DNA of 40,939 nt from Clostridiales bacterium (GTDB lineage Bacteria > Bacillota > Clostridia > Saccharofermentanales > Saccharofermentanaceae): NCBI GenBank assembly GCA_017940895.1, contig JAGAXM010000003.1, positions 1-40,939 of the forward strand. The letters are read 5' to 3'. Under the pieces are notes generated by a model. It did not search any database and was not told the origin of the DNA. It saw nothing but the letters and a program-made list of their open reading frames with translations. Of this stretch, positions 8,786-17,013 are shown piece by piece. Position 1 is the stretch's first letter. Every line of letters starts with the position of its first letter. A program made the translations under genes and the position numbers.

Positions 8786-8959
8786 ATGGATATTGATCTC
8801 AATAAGGCAAAAGATATTGCCCAGGATGCTTTGGAGAAGGTAAGCAAGGATACTACGGCAAAGAAGACTGCCAACGATGCTATCAACGCAGTCGAGAAGA
8901 AAACAGGCATCGATCTTCCTGACGTAGACGCGATCAACAAAGCATTAGGAAACAAGTAA
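8786..8959 (+). CDS. Small charged helical protein (57 aa)
   Basis: ATG 8786 has a perfect AGGAGG six bases upstream, and the gene is followed at once by a terminator, so it is a real monocistronic gene. The product is highly charged, Lys- and Asp-rich, free of Cys, and predicted to be mostly helical: an amphipathic stretch (about 3-38), then a short LPDVDAINKALG helix. It has no signal peptide or membrane segment. The family is not recognised. It is divergent from the response-regulator operon. Confidence 0.7.
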   Translation: MDIDLNKAKDIAQDALEKVSKDTTAKKTANDAINAVEKKTGIDLPDVDAINKALGNK

Positions 8960-8967
8960 GGATTAAA

Positions 8968-8999
8968 AGGGCTGTCTCCAACGAGGCAGCCCTCTTTAG
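8968..8999 (+). terminator. Intrinsic terminator of the 57-aa gene
   Basis: AGGGCTG (8968-8974) pairs with CAGCCCT (8987-8993), followed by CTTTAGT. It lies nine bases after the stop codon of the small gene. The T tract is short. Confidence 0.6.
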
Positions 9000-9019
9000 T
9001 ACTCATACGATGTCCTCTT

Positions 9020-9225
9020 GTCACGTAATTCCATTTTTCACGATTCCGTGACCAAAAACAGGGGGTATTTCGTACCTTTATTTCAGATTTAAGAATTCTG
9101 TGACCTGAATGAAGCAAATCATGTCACGGAATTCCTATTCTGAAGATTCTGTGACCAAAACGCCTTCAAATTCGTACCGAAATTTCTGATTCAAGAATTC
9201 CGTGACCTAAATGAACTTGTGAGAC
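9020..9225. repeat. Tandem duplicated 103-bp non-coding unit
   Basis: Two diverged copies start at 9020 and 9123. Each begins with GTCACG(G/T)AATTCC, is followed by an inverted GATTC(C/T)GTGACC about 20 bp on, has TTCGTACC in the middle, and ends in TTTCnGATTnAAGAATTC(C/T)GTGACCT. Each copy therefore carries three GTGACC-type motifs, one of them reversed, so a hairpin can form at its left end. No ORF runs through it. It occupies the gap between the 57-aa gene and peptidase T. It could be a small mobile repeat, a protein-binding array or part of a transcript. Confidence 0.7.
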
Positions 9226-9246
9226 AAGTCCCATCTTTCTGATTTC

Positions 9247-10449
9247 TTAGTTTTCCGGACGTGCGAGATATATAAGTGTATCCAGACACTTCAGCATCTC
9301 CGGGATCGAAGCGAATTCGAACCTGCTGTGATAGTTATATCCGCCGGTCGCAAGGTTCGGACACGGCAAGCCTCTTGAACTTAATACAGCGCCGTCCGTA
9401 CCGCCTCTTACGGGCTCCGAAGACGGCTCTCCGCCCGCTTCTCTTACCGCGTCGTACGCGCGTTCTACAAGATCCATGTGATCTTTAAGATACATAGCCA
9501 TATTGGGATACTGATCTTCTATAGTGATCGTGCAAAGCTCCGACTTATACCTCTCATTTATAGTGAACACCGCGTCCTGCATGAATTCTTTTCGCGCTGC
9601 GAAAGCGTCGAGATCGTGGTCTCTTATAAGGAACTCGAGACGCGCGTGGTCGCACTCCGATACGATCTTATCCAGATAGTAGAAGCCCTCGTAACCTTCC
9701 GTCGTCTCGGGACGCTCGTCAGGCGGCAAAAGATTTATAAACTCCGTTGCCACGAGAGACGCGTTGATCATGACGCCTTTCGCGCTTCCCGTGTGCACGC
9801 ATCGCCCGCTTATCTCGACGGTCGCAGAGGCAGCATTGAAGCACTCATACTCGAGTATGCCGAACTTGCCGCCGTCAACCGTGTACGCCTCATCTGCATG
9901 GAATCTGTCCATGTCGAAAAACTCGGTTCCGTTGCCAGTCTCCTCATCGGATGTGAAGGCTACTGCGATGCCGCGGTGAGGCACGTCAGGATTATTTACG
10001 AAGTATGTCAGCATCTCCATTATCTCGGCAATGCCCGCCTTATCGTCAGCACCAAGTAATGTGGTTCCGTCTGTCCTTATGATGTCCTCCCCTATATGCT
10101 CATTAAGTTCGGGAAAATCCTTAGGATCCAGTATGTCATCGTGTCCGTCGAAAGAGCGGATGATGTAAGGCTTAACGTCTTTTCCTGAGACGGCAGGCGA
10201 TGTATCGAGGTGAGCGATGAAGCCCAAGTTCTCGGAATCACAACCATTAGCCGGAAGATATGCATATACATAACAGTGCTCGTCATCGTAATCCACGGTG
10301 AGCCCCAATTCCTGAAGCTCCTTTACCAGAAGCCTCGCGAGATCATGCTGTTTATCTGTCGAAGGATGAGTCAGCGATTCGTCATCCGACTGAGTATCTA
10401 TCTTCACATATCTTAAGAAACGTTCAACAAGTGCCTGCTGCCGGTCCAT
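9247..10449 (-). CDS. pepT: Peptidase T (tripeptide aminopeptidase)
   Basis: The 400 aa are close to the usual length of the family (about 408). It is an M20 metallopeptidase that removes the N-terminal residue of tripeptides in the cytoplasm, using two zinc ions. The metal motifs are visible: AHLDTSP (H80, D82), LLGADDKAG (D135), SDEETGNG (E169/E170) and VDGGKFG (D192), with a C-terminal GGTDGAVLS and a final His in YNYHSRFEF. GGAAGG lies upstream of the ATG. A TATAAT sits in the 47-bp gap after the metallopeptidase gene, so it may have its own promoter. Confidence 0.95.
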   Translation of the reverse strand: MDRQQALVERFLRYVKIDTQSDDESLTHPSTDKQHDLARLLVKELQELGLTVDYDDEHCYVYAYLPANGCDSENLGFIAHLDTSPAVSGKDVKPYIIRSFDGHDDILDPKDFPELNEHIGEDIIRTDGTTLLGADDKAGIAEIMEMLTYFVNNPDVPHRGIAVAFTSDEETGNGTEFFDMDRFHADEAYTVDGGKFGILEYECFNAASATVEISGRCVHTGSAKGVMINASLVATEFINLLPPDERPETTEGYEGFYYLDKIVSECDHARLEFLIRDHDLDAFAARKEFMQDAVFTINERYKSELCTITIEDQYPNMAMYLKDHMDLVERAYDAVREAGGEPSSEPVRGGTDGAVLSSRGLPCPNLATGGYNYHSRFEFASIPEMLKCLDTLIYLARPEN

Positions 10450-10496
10450 GATATTACCTTCCTGTCATTGATTTCATCACTGATTATAATCTGATC

Positions 10497-11483
10497 TCAA
10501 AGAAGATCTATAACGCCCTGTATGATCTCGGGGTTGGGGTAACCCTGACCTTCTCTGCCTTCGATGCCATACTGCATCGCATCTGCGAAATTATCCGCCA
10601 TATACTCTTCGGGATCCGTTACATAATCACTGTTGGTTCCCAACACCTCATCGAAGTTTAACGCCTGCTCCCTTGTGTAGCTGATATCCGTTCCGTCAAC
10701 AGGAACAAGAGCCACCGCTGTCGGAGCACCGTTACTTCCTTCTGTATAGTCCTCTGTAACTACCCATACCAGGAAGCAGTCAACATCCTGCCCGTCGATA
10801 TTGAATGTTGCATATGCATTGTGATGCTCGACATCGGGATTACTGTACATCCTTGTCTGCAGGCACGGCGGGATCTCAAAATCATGATCGGCTACAGTGA
10901 AGTGAATCAACGAGTAAGCATCCGCTCTGAATCCGGGGTTGTTTCTTGTAAGCACATGGAACAGCTCATGCCACATCAGATGTTCGAAATACTCGTCTCC
11001 TCCGGGGATGACACTCGCAAGAATGTTAACGGAATTAAGATAGATCTCATTACCGTGAGTATATCCTCCGGCAGCGATTCCTTCCGTAGTCATGGGTGTA
11101 TTGATGTAAATGATCTCATCAACGGGCGGAAGTTCATATCCGTTACGCTCAAGTGTTCTTACCATCTTGGCGATATTATGATCCATTATGAATCTTTCCA
11201 GGATATTAAAGCCCTTGATCTCATCGGCAGTTGCCTGCATCAATTCATCAAGAGTGCCGCCGCTTCGGTTCAATCTGTAATCGATATCGTTCTGTGTGAA
11301 ATGACTGTAGTACTCAGTATTCGCAAGAAGCAGTTCTCTGCCCTCTTCTGCCGAAGCAAAATGATGCGGGATCTTATGCGCATACACTTCCGTTATGATC
11401 ACATCGGCCGCGATCAGCACCAGAATTACAACCGCTATTATCAGCAATATCTTCTTAACTATACTTCTCTTTTTCTTTGCCAT
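10497..11483 (-). CDS. Membrane-anchored putative zinc metallopeptidase
   Basis: The 328-aa protein has a Lys-rich N terminus and a single helix (about 11-33), so the rest should face outward. HELFH at 172-176 is a zincin motif. DPEEYMADNFA near 290-300 offers a glutamate (E292/E293) as third ligand, as in gluzincin-like domains. The region before it holds several Asn and Gly. The start at 11483 is chosen for AGAGAGG eight bases upstream; an in-frame start 21 bases earlier has none. It lies 24 bp after the ankyrin gene, in the same orientation. The substrate is unknown, and no named family is certain. Confidence 0.75.
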   Translation of the reverse strand: MAKKKRSIVKKILLIIAVVILVLIAADVIITEVYAHKIPHHFASAEEGRELLLANTEYYSHFTQNDIDYRLNRSGGTLDELMQATADEIKGFNILERFIMDHNIAKMVRTLERNGYELPPVDEIIYINTPMTTEGIAAGGYTHGNEIYLNSVNILASVIPGGDEYFEHLMWHELFHVLTRNNPGFRADAYSLIHFTVADHDFEIPPCLQTRMYSNPDVEHHNAYATFNIDGQDVDCFLVWVVTEDYTEGSNGAPTAVALVPVDGTDISYTREQALNFDEVLGTNSDYVTDPEEYMADNFADAMQYGIEGREGQGYPNPEIIQGVIDLL

Positions 11484-11507
11484 ATTTTCCTCTCTGTAAA
11501 TCAACCG

Positions 11508-12404
11508 TCACATTTCAGATTCTATAAGTGACGTCATTCGGATGTTGTCGTCATTAGCATGTCTTATAAGAAGCCAGATTATGTCCTGATGGAAATTGGT
11601 AACGGCATCGGGATCGGCGCCTTCGTCAAGCAGCATCGACGCGATCTCAAGTCCGTCATCACTGTCGGTGCGCATATCTGCGCACATAAGGAGCGGCGTA
11701 AAACCGCACGAATTTGCCGCATTAACGTCGGCACCGTTTTCGAGCAGGAATTCCACTACATCGGAACTTCTGTATCTTACGGCGTAGATGAGAGCTGTGT
11801 TCCCGCAGAAATGATCGGAGTTCGCATATATATCATTCCAGCCGTCCTCGCCGTATTCATGAGCGCTATCGTCTCCGCAGTAAGTTACGGCCGCGTTTAT
11901 GTCCGCGCCGTAGTCCAGAAGAAGCTCCATCATCTGTATGTCTTCATCGTCATCCCAGGACGAATTGCCTGTGCAGTCATATCTTTCGCCGTCGTCAGCA
12001 GAGATGTAATCCTCATGAACGGCGATGCACATAAGAAGCGTTCTTCCGTATTCGTCACGGATATCGGGATCTGCTCCGCGCTCCAGAATATGCTCAGCCC
12101 GCACGTAGTCGTAACTCATTACGGCTCTTGCAAGATTTGTGTTCTTATCTATAGTGTCGGCGATGATCGCATAAACAATGAGACCGACGGCAAGAATTAT
12201 AGGCAGGGTAGCGAGGGCTCCGATGATCCTCAGTGTTATTACGTACCACGGCTGCTTTACTTTGCCTCCGCCTTGATTCTTCCTTCTCTTGTGAAGCATG
12301 ATCAGTCCTGCCGTAAGAAAGCAGACGAAGGCGATTAATGCACATGTCCCGAGGATAATCAGGACAACCGCCATAAACGCCAGAAACATACCCATGAATG
12401 CCAT
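11508..12404 (-). CDS. Ankyrin-repeat membrane protein
   Basis: The 298-aa product starts with two hydrophobic segments (about 1-36 and 55-82). A cytoplasmic or exposed domain with three to four ankyrin repeats follows. The repeat hallmarks are AEHILERGADPDIRDEYGRT, LLLDYGADINA, FLLENGADVNAAN and MLLDEGADPDAV. An acidic insertion with several Tyr and Asp interrupts the second repeat. ATG 12404 is preceded by GGGGAGG. The open frame extends further upstream but without a ribosome binding site. Ankyrin repeats bind proteins; the partner is unknown. It probably forms an operon with the metallopeptidase gene. Confidence 0.8.
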   Translation of the reverse strand: MAFMGMFLAFMAVVLIILGTCALIAFVCFLTAGLIMLHKRRKNQGGGKVKQPWYVITLRIIGALATLPIILAVGLIVYAIIADTIDKNTNLARAVMSYDYVRAEHILERGADPDIRDEYGRTLLMCIAVHEDYISADDGERYDCTGNSSWDDDEDIQMMELLLDYGADINAAVTYCGDDSAHEYGEDGWNDIYANSDHFCGNTALIYAVRYRSSDVVEFLLENGADVNAANSCGFTPLLMCADMRTDSDDGLEIASMLLDEGADPDAVTNFHQDIIWLLIRHANDDNIRMTSLIESEM

Positions 12405-12456
12405 AAACTGTCCTCCCCTATTCCCGCTGCAGACTCGAGGCGGCTTTGAGTCACAC

Positions 12457-12477
12457 ATTGAGTCAGCACGACTCAAT
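12457..12477. promoter_or_regulatory. Inverted repeat upstream of the ankyrin gene (operator-like)
   Basis: ATTGAGTC (12457-12464) and GACTCAAT (12470-12477) form a perfect 8-bp inverted repeat around 5 bp. Further GAGTC/GACTC cores lie on both sides (within 12431-12436, 12448-12452 and 12494-12498). Five copies in 70 bp ahead of the ankyrin gene suggest a regulator-binding array. The binding protein is unknown. Confidence 0.4.
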
Positions 12478-12575
12478 ACCCTCGTCTCCACGAGTCATTT
12501 TAACACAATAAAAAAGCGCCCCATCAATCAGTCGTCAGACATGATAAAATGATGAAGGATAAGGAGGATATGCAC

Positions 12576-13820
12576 ATGGATTCAAAGGCTATAAGGGACG
12601 AGTTTTTCGAGCAGTATGTAGAGTTTTATAAGGGCGGGCCGGTGCCTTCGAATGCATCGAACGACTTCGCGTACTATCTTGAGTGCCACAGGAAAAGACT
12701 CGAGAAGAAAGGCATTCAGGCCATAAAGAAGATCGAGAAGATCGAAGATAACATCGACAACACTTTTAACCGAGAGAAGCAGCCGTACATCCTCGACATG
12801 ACGTACAAGGAGTGCAACTACGAGACCGAGTACTATAAGGACGGCGTCTTCCTCGCGCGCTCCGACAAAGATACCGAGACGCTTTACTGCAACGTCCTGC
12901 ACAAGCAGGGATACGTGGAAGAGACCGTAAGCTGCCCGAACTGCGGTCACTCTGCCGGCGCGAAAACATTCATTAACGGTTGTCCGATGTGCGGCACAGG
13001 ATTCAAGACCTTCAAGTTCTTCCCCTGTGTCACGAGCTTCTATACGCTCCCGAAGTTCGTGGAAAGAAGCAGCATCGACAAGGGTCTCAAGAACGTCGTA
13101 AAGTTCGGCATCGCCGCAGCGGTAATAGTCGCGATCGGAGTCGGTCTCTACAACGGAATCGTCAATAAGTCATGGGGCGCCGGAATCTTCTTCGGAATCA
13201 TCGCGGGTCTTCTGACAGGCTGGCTCGGCACGATCTTCATGTATCTCGGATACTCGCTGTTCGTGGGAATAACCGCATTCTCGAAGATGTTCGCGCAGGC
13301 TGCAGACACATCCGATATACAGGCAGCGCGTCTTACAAGGAAGAGATTCGAGACCGACATGCGCCGCTACTTCCCCGATTTCTCGTATGAGTATTTCGAA
13401 GGCAAGATGCAGGATCTTCTGAAGACGATCATATTCACGGAAGACAGAAGCAACCTGTCGATCTACAAGGGACACGATCAGTTAGGCTACCTGAACGACG
13501 TCGTCGATGTCGAGTACAGAGGCGGATTCAAGTATATGGGCTCCTCCGTCGTAGGTGACGTTCTCCACGTCAGGCTGATCAACTACGTAACATGCGAAGT
13601 CTGGTGTGAAGAGAAGCTTGCGAAGTATCAGCGTAACTTCAGAATAGAAGTGGTAAGACGCCTGAAGACACAGGATGATCTGGGCTTCTCCATTCACGCA
13701 GTTAACTGCCCAACCTGCGGCGCGACCTTCGATGCCATGCATGTCGACAAGTGCCCTCACTGCGGCAATCCGTATGATCTCATCAACGACGACTGGGTTG
13801 TTATCTTAGTCGGAGAATAA
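12576..13820 (+). CDS. Zinc-ribbon membrane protein with possible Tim44-like domain
   Basis: The 414-aa protein contains two separated C-x2-C pairs near residue 120 (CPNCG and CPMCG) and a second zinc ribbon at the C terminus (CPTCG and CPHCG). Two to three membrane helices lie at about 168-190 and 199-235. A soluble segment of about 130 residues follows, whose YLNDVVDVEYRGG and LINYVTCEVWCEE pattern recalls Tim44-like domains, a tentative resemblance. ATG 12576 has AAGGAGG eight bases upstream; earlier in-frame ATGs are too close to it. The gene is monocistronic and the role is unknown. Confidence 0.75.
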   Translation: MDSKAIRDEFFEQYVEFYKGGPVPSNASNDFAYYLECHRKRLEKKGIQAIKKIEKIEDNIDNTFNREKQPYILDMTYKECNYETEYYKDGVFLARSDKDTETLYCNVLHKQGYVEETVSCPNCGHSAGAKTFINGCPMCGTGFKTFKFFPCVTSFYTLPKFVERSSIDKGLKNVVKFGIAAAVIVAIGVGLYNGIVNKSWGAGIFFGIIAGLLTGWLGTIFMYLGYSLFVGITAFSKMFAQAADTSDIQAARLTRKRFETDMRRYFPDFSYEYFEGKMQDLLKTIIFTEDRSNLSIYKGHDQLGYLNDVVDVEYRGGFKYMGSSVVGDVLHVRLINYVTCEVWCEEKLAKYQRNFRIEVVRRLKTQDDLGFSIHAVNCPTCGATFDAMHVDKCPHCGNPYDLINDDWVVILVGE

Positions 13821-13996
13821 CACGCAATCCAGATTTATATCTCTTCCAGGAAACGCCTTCTGGCAAGATTCATGTGATTCTTATGATAGCTCATTTATAT
13901 TCCTGCGTTTCTTCCTGATCCCAGAGGGTTATCGATATTCTTTTGATACCGCAGTAGCCTGACTTAAGTCTTGCCCATATTATTCAACCAAATTAG

Positions 13997-14030
13997 GATC
14001 CCGGAGATATTCCCCGGGATCTTATTTTTT
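13997..14030 (+). terminator. Intrinsic terminator between the zinc-ribbon gene and the orphan gene
   Basis: GATCCCGG (13997-14004) pairs with CCGGGATC (14014-14021), followed by TTATTTTTT. It should end rightward transcripts. It also abuts the stop of the convergent orphan gene and may work weakly in both directions. The 170 bp between the zinc-ribbon gene and this hairpin hold no recognisable feature. Confidence 0.7.
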
Positions 14031-14535
14031 ATGCGGCCAGATACCGGAGCTTATAGGATGAGATATCAGCCGGATATTGCCAGAAAATTATGGAATTGTC
14101 AGGGGTTTTGGAACCTGATTTTTTGAGATAATTATTGGCTTTAATTTGGCTGTCAAAAATTATAGGGGTAAACCCAGGATTTTTATCAGCCAGATATTGA
14201 TATCTGGCCGGGGTAATATGATCCCCGGAAGAGGGATTGTAATAGATTACTGATTGTTCTTTTGATATCTCATTTAAAGACTTTTTATATACCCTGAATT
14301 TTTGGTCTTTTGGGGAGACCAGAATGGGGGTATACAGATCAGTATTTGAGATATATCCGAATTTTGTTTTCGGAAATTTTTTGATTAAGATTTTATGCAG
14401 AGTAAGAGCCCTGGAGAAATTATTTAATTTGAATACAAATTTTGAATTATCCAGAAGAATAATTTCTTTTATAAAATTAGGATGTCTGACTGCAAATTTA
14501 ATGAGTGAATTGGAAATGGAATTGATATTAGCCAT
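14029..14535 (-). CDS. AT-rich orphan gene, unknown function
   Basis: The 168-aa basic protein is rich in Lys, Asn, Ile and Tyr, with no signal peptide, membrane helix or recognised motif. The ATG has a perfect AGGAGG seven bases upstream. The coding DNA is much more AT-rich than the genes on either side, and the composition changes sharply at both ends, a sign of horizontal transfer. A perfect 9-bp inverted repeat (14189-14197 and 14200-14208, GCCAGATAT/ATATCTGGC) lies inside the frame. The ribosome binding site can be hidden by an upstream hairpin (separate entry). I could not assign a family. Confidence 0.7.
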   Translation of the reverse strand: MANINSISNSLIKFAVRHPNFIKEIILLDNSKFVFKLNNFSRALTLHKILIKKFPKTKFGYISNTDLYTPILVSPKDQKFRVYKKSLNEISKEQSVIYYNPSSGDHITPARYQYLADKNPGFTPIIFDSQIKANNYLKKSGSKTPDNSIIFWQYPADISSYKLRYLAA

Positions 14536-14542
14536 ATGCAGG

Positions 14543-14592
14543 CCTCCTTGTGAAAATTTTAATTATTGAGGATAAAAATAATCTCAAGGAGG
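14543..14592 (-). promoter_or_regulatory. Hairpin sequestering the ribosome binding site of the orphan gene
   Basis: On the minus strand CCTCCTTG (14592-14585) is a perfect complement of CAAGGAGG (14550-14543), which contains the orphan gene's ribosome binding site. A 34-nt AT-rich loop lies between them. If transcribed together, the leader would mask the site, and any factor opening the stem would switch translation on. This is an inference from pairing alone; the transcription start is not identified. Confidence 0.5.
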
Positions 14593-14658
14593 AACCCAAG
14601 TAAATACTTTTTTACAGGGCTTTCACAGAAAGTCCGTTACAGACCCATTATTGGTACA

Positions 14659-15075
14659 TTACAGCGTGAGAATGAAGAAAAATGCCGCGAAAGCCGCCGC
14701 AACACCCAAGACACCGAGGCCTACGATAAGGATAACCTTCCACGTATCCCCGCTGTGATCCTCGGGTACATATCCCGGCTGCAGCGTCCTGTCACTGGCA
14801 GGATCATATTTATACGAACCGGAATCATTCTTGTCGGCAGCGATATAACGGAATCCCTCTTCTTCGGGTGCTGTCTTCGAAGCCGCAGGCGCTTCCGCCT
14901 TAACAGACTCAGTCTTTACAGGTTCCGAAGGAACGCTGACCTTCTCCGGCGCGGCAGGAGCAAACTTCAGTTCAGACTCAGGCACGGCATCAAGCGATGA
15001 CAACACCGCCCCGCACCCGCTGCAATAAATACTGTAATTGGAATTCTCCGCGCCGCAGCTTTTACACTTGATCAT
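14659..15075 (-). CDS. Zinc-ribbon, single-pass membrane protein
   Basis: The 138-aa protein has an N-terminal zinc ribbon (C4-x2-C7 and C18-x2-C21), a Pro/Ala/Glu-rich linker, and one C-terminal helix (about 112-136), so the ribbon should face the cytoplasm. It belongs to the loose zinc_ribbon_2-type group common in Firmicutes, with no fixed function. It starts 3 bp after the stop of the condensation-domain gene and is probably the last gene of that operon. Confidence 0.75.
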   Translation of the reverse strand: MIKCKSCGAENSNYSIYCSGCGAVLSSLDAVPESELKFAPAAPEKVSVPSEPVKTESVKAEAPAASKTAPEEEGFRYIAADKNDSGSYKYDPASDRTLQPGYVPEDHSGDTWKVILIVGLGVLGVAAAFAAFFFILTL

Positions 15076-15078
15076 GTC

Positions 15079-16260
15079 CTATCCCTTTCTGCTGTGCCTC
15101 GTGATAACTGTCTTACCATTACACGTTACCACACTTACGATATTTTTGCCGTAAGACACAACGGGACCTGCGAAAAGCAACTCATCTATCTTAAACCTCC
15201 CGTACTCGACCGGAATGTCTGCGACGGTAAGATTCGTTATGCTGTAGTCCTTCGTCTTTTCCTTAAATCCAAGAAGTTTGGCCAGCTTATAAGATGTCTT
15301 ATCGTGGAACGTTCCCGCATGCTCGAGACATACCGCATCGTAGAGCGTCGGATCGACACGAGAAGAGAAGTTCAGGATATAAGATGCTTTCGCATCGTTA
15401 TCAAGCTTAACCGCGAGCTTCTTCTGTATCTTGAGAGCATTGTCCATAAGGCTCTTGCCGTGATCATACTTATGCTTCACGGAGACGCCCGACGCCTGAT
15501 TGCCCATCGAGCGGTTGCCGTCGTGTCTGTAGTCTGTCGCGTACCCGATATCCTGCGTATCCTTCTCATCTCTTATAAGCATCGCAGTAAGATATGAAGT
15601 GTACTTAACGCCCGTCGCGCGGCACTCATCCAGTATCTTCGTCATCTCGTCTTTCTCAATCACTTCGATCTGAAGATCGGTGGTGCGGTCCTTCCAGTAA
15701 GACTCGTACGCCTTATCCATATCTTCGAAGGTAAATACCTGCCCGTTCCAGCCTTTGTTGTAATGCTTCAATAAAGCCTTGCTTATGGGATCAAGCGAGT
15801 CGACCGTCTCGGCCGTTCTTATCTCTTTATACTCTCTCGTCTGTCCCGCCAGAACCGACATAAAGTCTTCGATAAAATACAGTAAAGACTTGCCGTCGCC
15901 GCCCATGTGATGCATAAGGAACATTATCGAAGTCACATCATCCTCGCGCCTTGCGAAAGCTCTTATAAACTCACCGTCCTCAAGTCTGAAGCGAATCTTC
16001 TCTTCGCGCTTCTTAACTTCGATCAGATCATCCTGTGTGATACTAAACGACGATCGCGGCGCATCGTTATCAACATAATATGCACTGCCGTCAGGCTCGA
16101 TCACGATCTTCGAATTAAGGATCCCGTTGACCTTCACCGCACCGTCAAAAGCACTCTTCAATTCATCGTCGGAAGGCCCGCCTTTAACCTTCACGATCAT
16201 GGTGATGAGCATATTCACATCGAACAGCTCTTCTCTCTCATAAAAGATCTTATGCTTCAT
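15079..16260 (-). CDS. Condensation-domain/acyltransferase-like protein
   Basis: The 393-aa protein carries HHMGGDG at 117-123, the HHxxxDG active site shared by NRPS condensation domains, chloramphenicol acetyltransferase-like and alcohol acetyltransferase enzymes. It stands alone without adenylation or carrier domains, so it probably makes an ester or amide from small or CoA-bound donors. A second conserved-type segment, YATDYRHDG, is near 265. ATG 16260 overlaps the SDR stop (ATGA) and has AAGGA upstream. The context is a TetR-SDR-condensation operon, suggesting a small biosynthetic or modification pathway. The substrate is unknown. Confidence 0.75.
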   Translation of the reverse strand: MKHKIFYEREELFDVNMLITMIVKVKGGPSDDELKSAFDGAVKVNGILNSKIVIEPDGSAYYVDNDAPRSSFSITQDDLIEVKKREEKIRFRLEDGEFIRAFARREDDVTSIMFLMHHMGGDGKSLLYFIEDFMSVLAGQTREYKEIRTAETVDSLDPISKALLKHYNKGWNGQVFTFEDMDKAYESYWKDRTTDLQIEVIEKDEMTKILDECRATGVKYTSYLTAMLIRDEKDTQDIGYATDYRHDGNRSMGNQASGVSVKHKYDHGKSLMDNALKIQKKLAVKLDNDAKASYILNFSSRVDPTLYDAVCLEHAGTFHDKTSYKLAKLLGFKEKTKDYSITNLTVADIPVEYGRFKIDELLFAGPVVSYGKNIVSVVTCNGKTVITRHSRKG

Positions 16261-17012
16261 ACATATTTCCTTACAGAATTGCTCCACATATTCATTACGA
16301 TATAGGTCGGAGTAACCTTCGAATAGAATCTGAAATATTTCGCGAAGAATCCCGGCACGGACATATCCTTACCCTTCGCATTGTCTTTAAGCGCGCGGGT
16401 AACAACCTTCTCGGCGGATATCATGCCGGTATACTTTATGGTCTGCCCGTCCTTTGTTCTCGGCAGAAGTTCCGTGTCGACCCAGCCGGGGCACGACGAC
16501 GTTACCGTTATCCCGCGGGACTTAAGCTCGATATTAACCGCACGAGAGAGGTTCTTAAGATAGATCTTACTTGCCGAATACATCGCAAGATACGGATTCG
16601 GCTGGAACGAAGATGCCGACGACAGATTGATGATGCCCGAGCCTTCCTTCATAAACGGAAGTACAACATTCATAAGCTTCGCGGGGGCACTGCAGTTGAT
16701 CTGAACGAACTTATCGATCTGCTGCGGATCCATGTCAGCAAACATCCCCATATACGCTATGCCGGCGTTATTTACAAGCAGCCTTACATCGGACTTACTC
16801 TCATTAAGCCTGGTCTGTATCACCTCGATTCCGCCGTCCGTCAGATCCGTCTGAACGGGAACGGCCTTATACTCCGAACAAATCGCCGCGAGTTTATCTT
16901 CATTTCTTCCGACAGCCCAGATCTCATCGATATCATCTCTGACACTTATCTGCTTCACGAACTCTTTTCCGATTCCGCCCGTTGCACCCGTTATTATCGC
17001 TATCTTTGTCAT
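16257..17012 (-). CDS. Short-chain dehydrogenase/reductase (SDR)
   Basis: The 251-aa Rossmann-fold oxidoreductase has cofactor motif TGATGGIG (8-15), NNAG (81-84), and catalytic Ser (131-132), Tyr145 and Lys149 in YSASK, followed by PGWVDTEL. An Arg after strand 2 (AVGRNEDK) favours NADPH. It begins 1 bp after the TetR stop, with GGAGG supplied by the end of that gene, and is coupled to the condensation-domain gene by an ATGA overlap. It probably reduces a carbonyl substrate in the same pathway. Confidence 0.92.
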   Translation of the reverse strand: MTKIAIITGATGGIGKEFVKQISVRDDIDEIWAVGRNEDKLAAICSEYKAVPVQTDLTDGGIEVIQTRLNESKSDVRLLVNNAGIAYMGMFADMDPQQIDKFVQINCSAPAKLMNVVLPFMKEGSGIINLSSASSFQPNPYLAMYSASKIYLKNLSRAVNIELKSRGITVTSSCPGWVDTELLPRTKDGQTIKYTGMISAEKVVTRALKDNAKGKDMSVPGFFAKYFRFYSKVTPTYIVMNMWSNSVRKYV

Positions 17013-17013
17013 A

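Noticed and set aside
8725..9117. Minus-strand ORF of 130 aa
   Set aside because: It runs antisense to the 57-aa gene, through its terminator and the repeat, so it is an antisense reading.
14566..15000. Plus-strand ORF of 144 aa
   Set aside because: It lies antisense to the zinc-ribbon membrane gene and starts in the AT-rich leader of the orphan gene; Arg-rich shadow translation.
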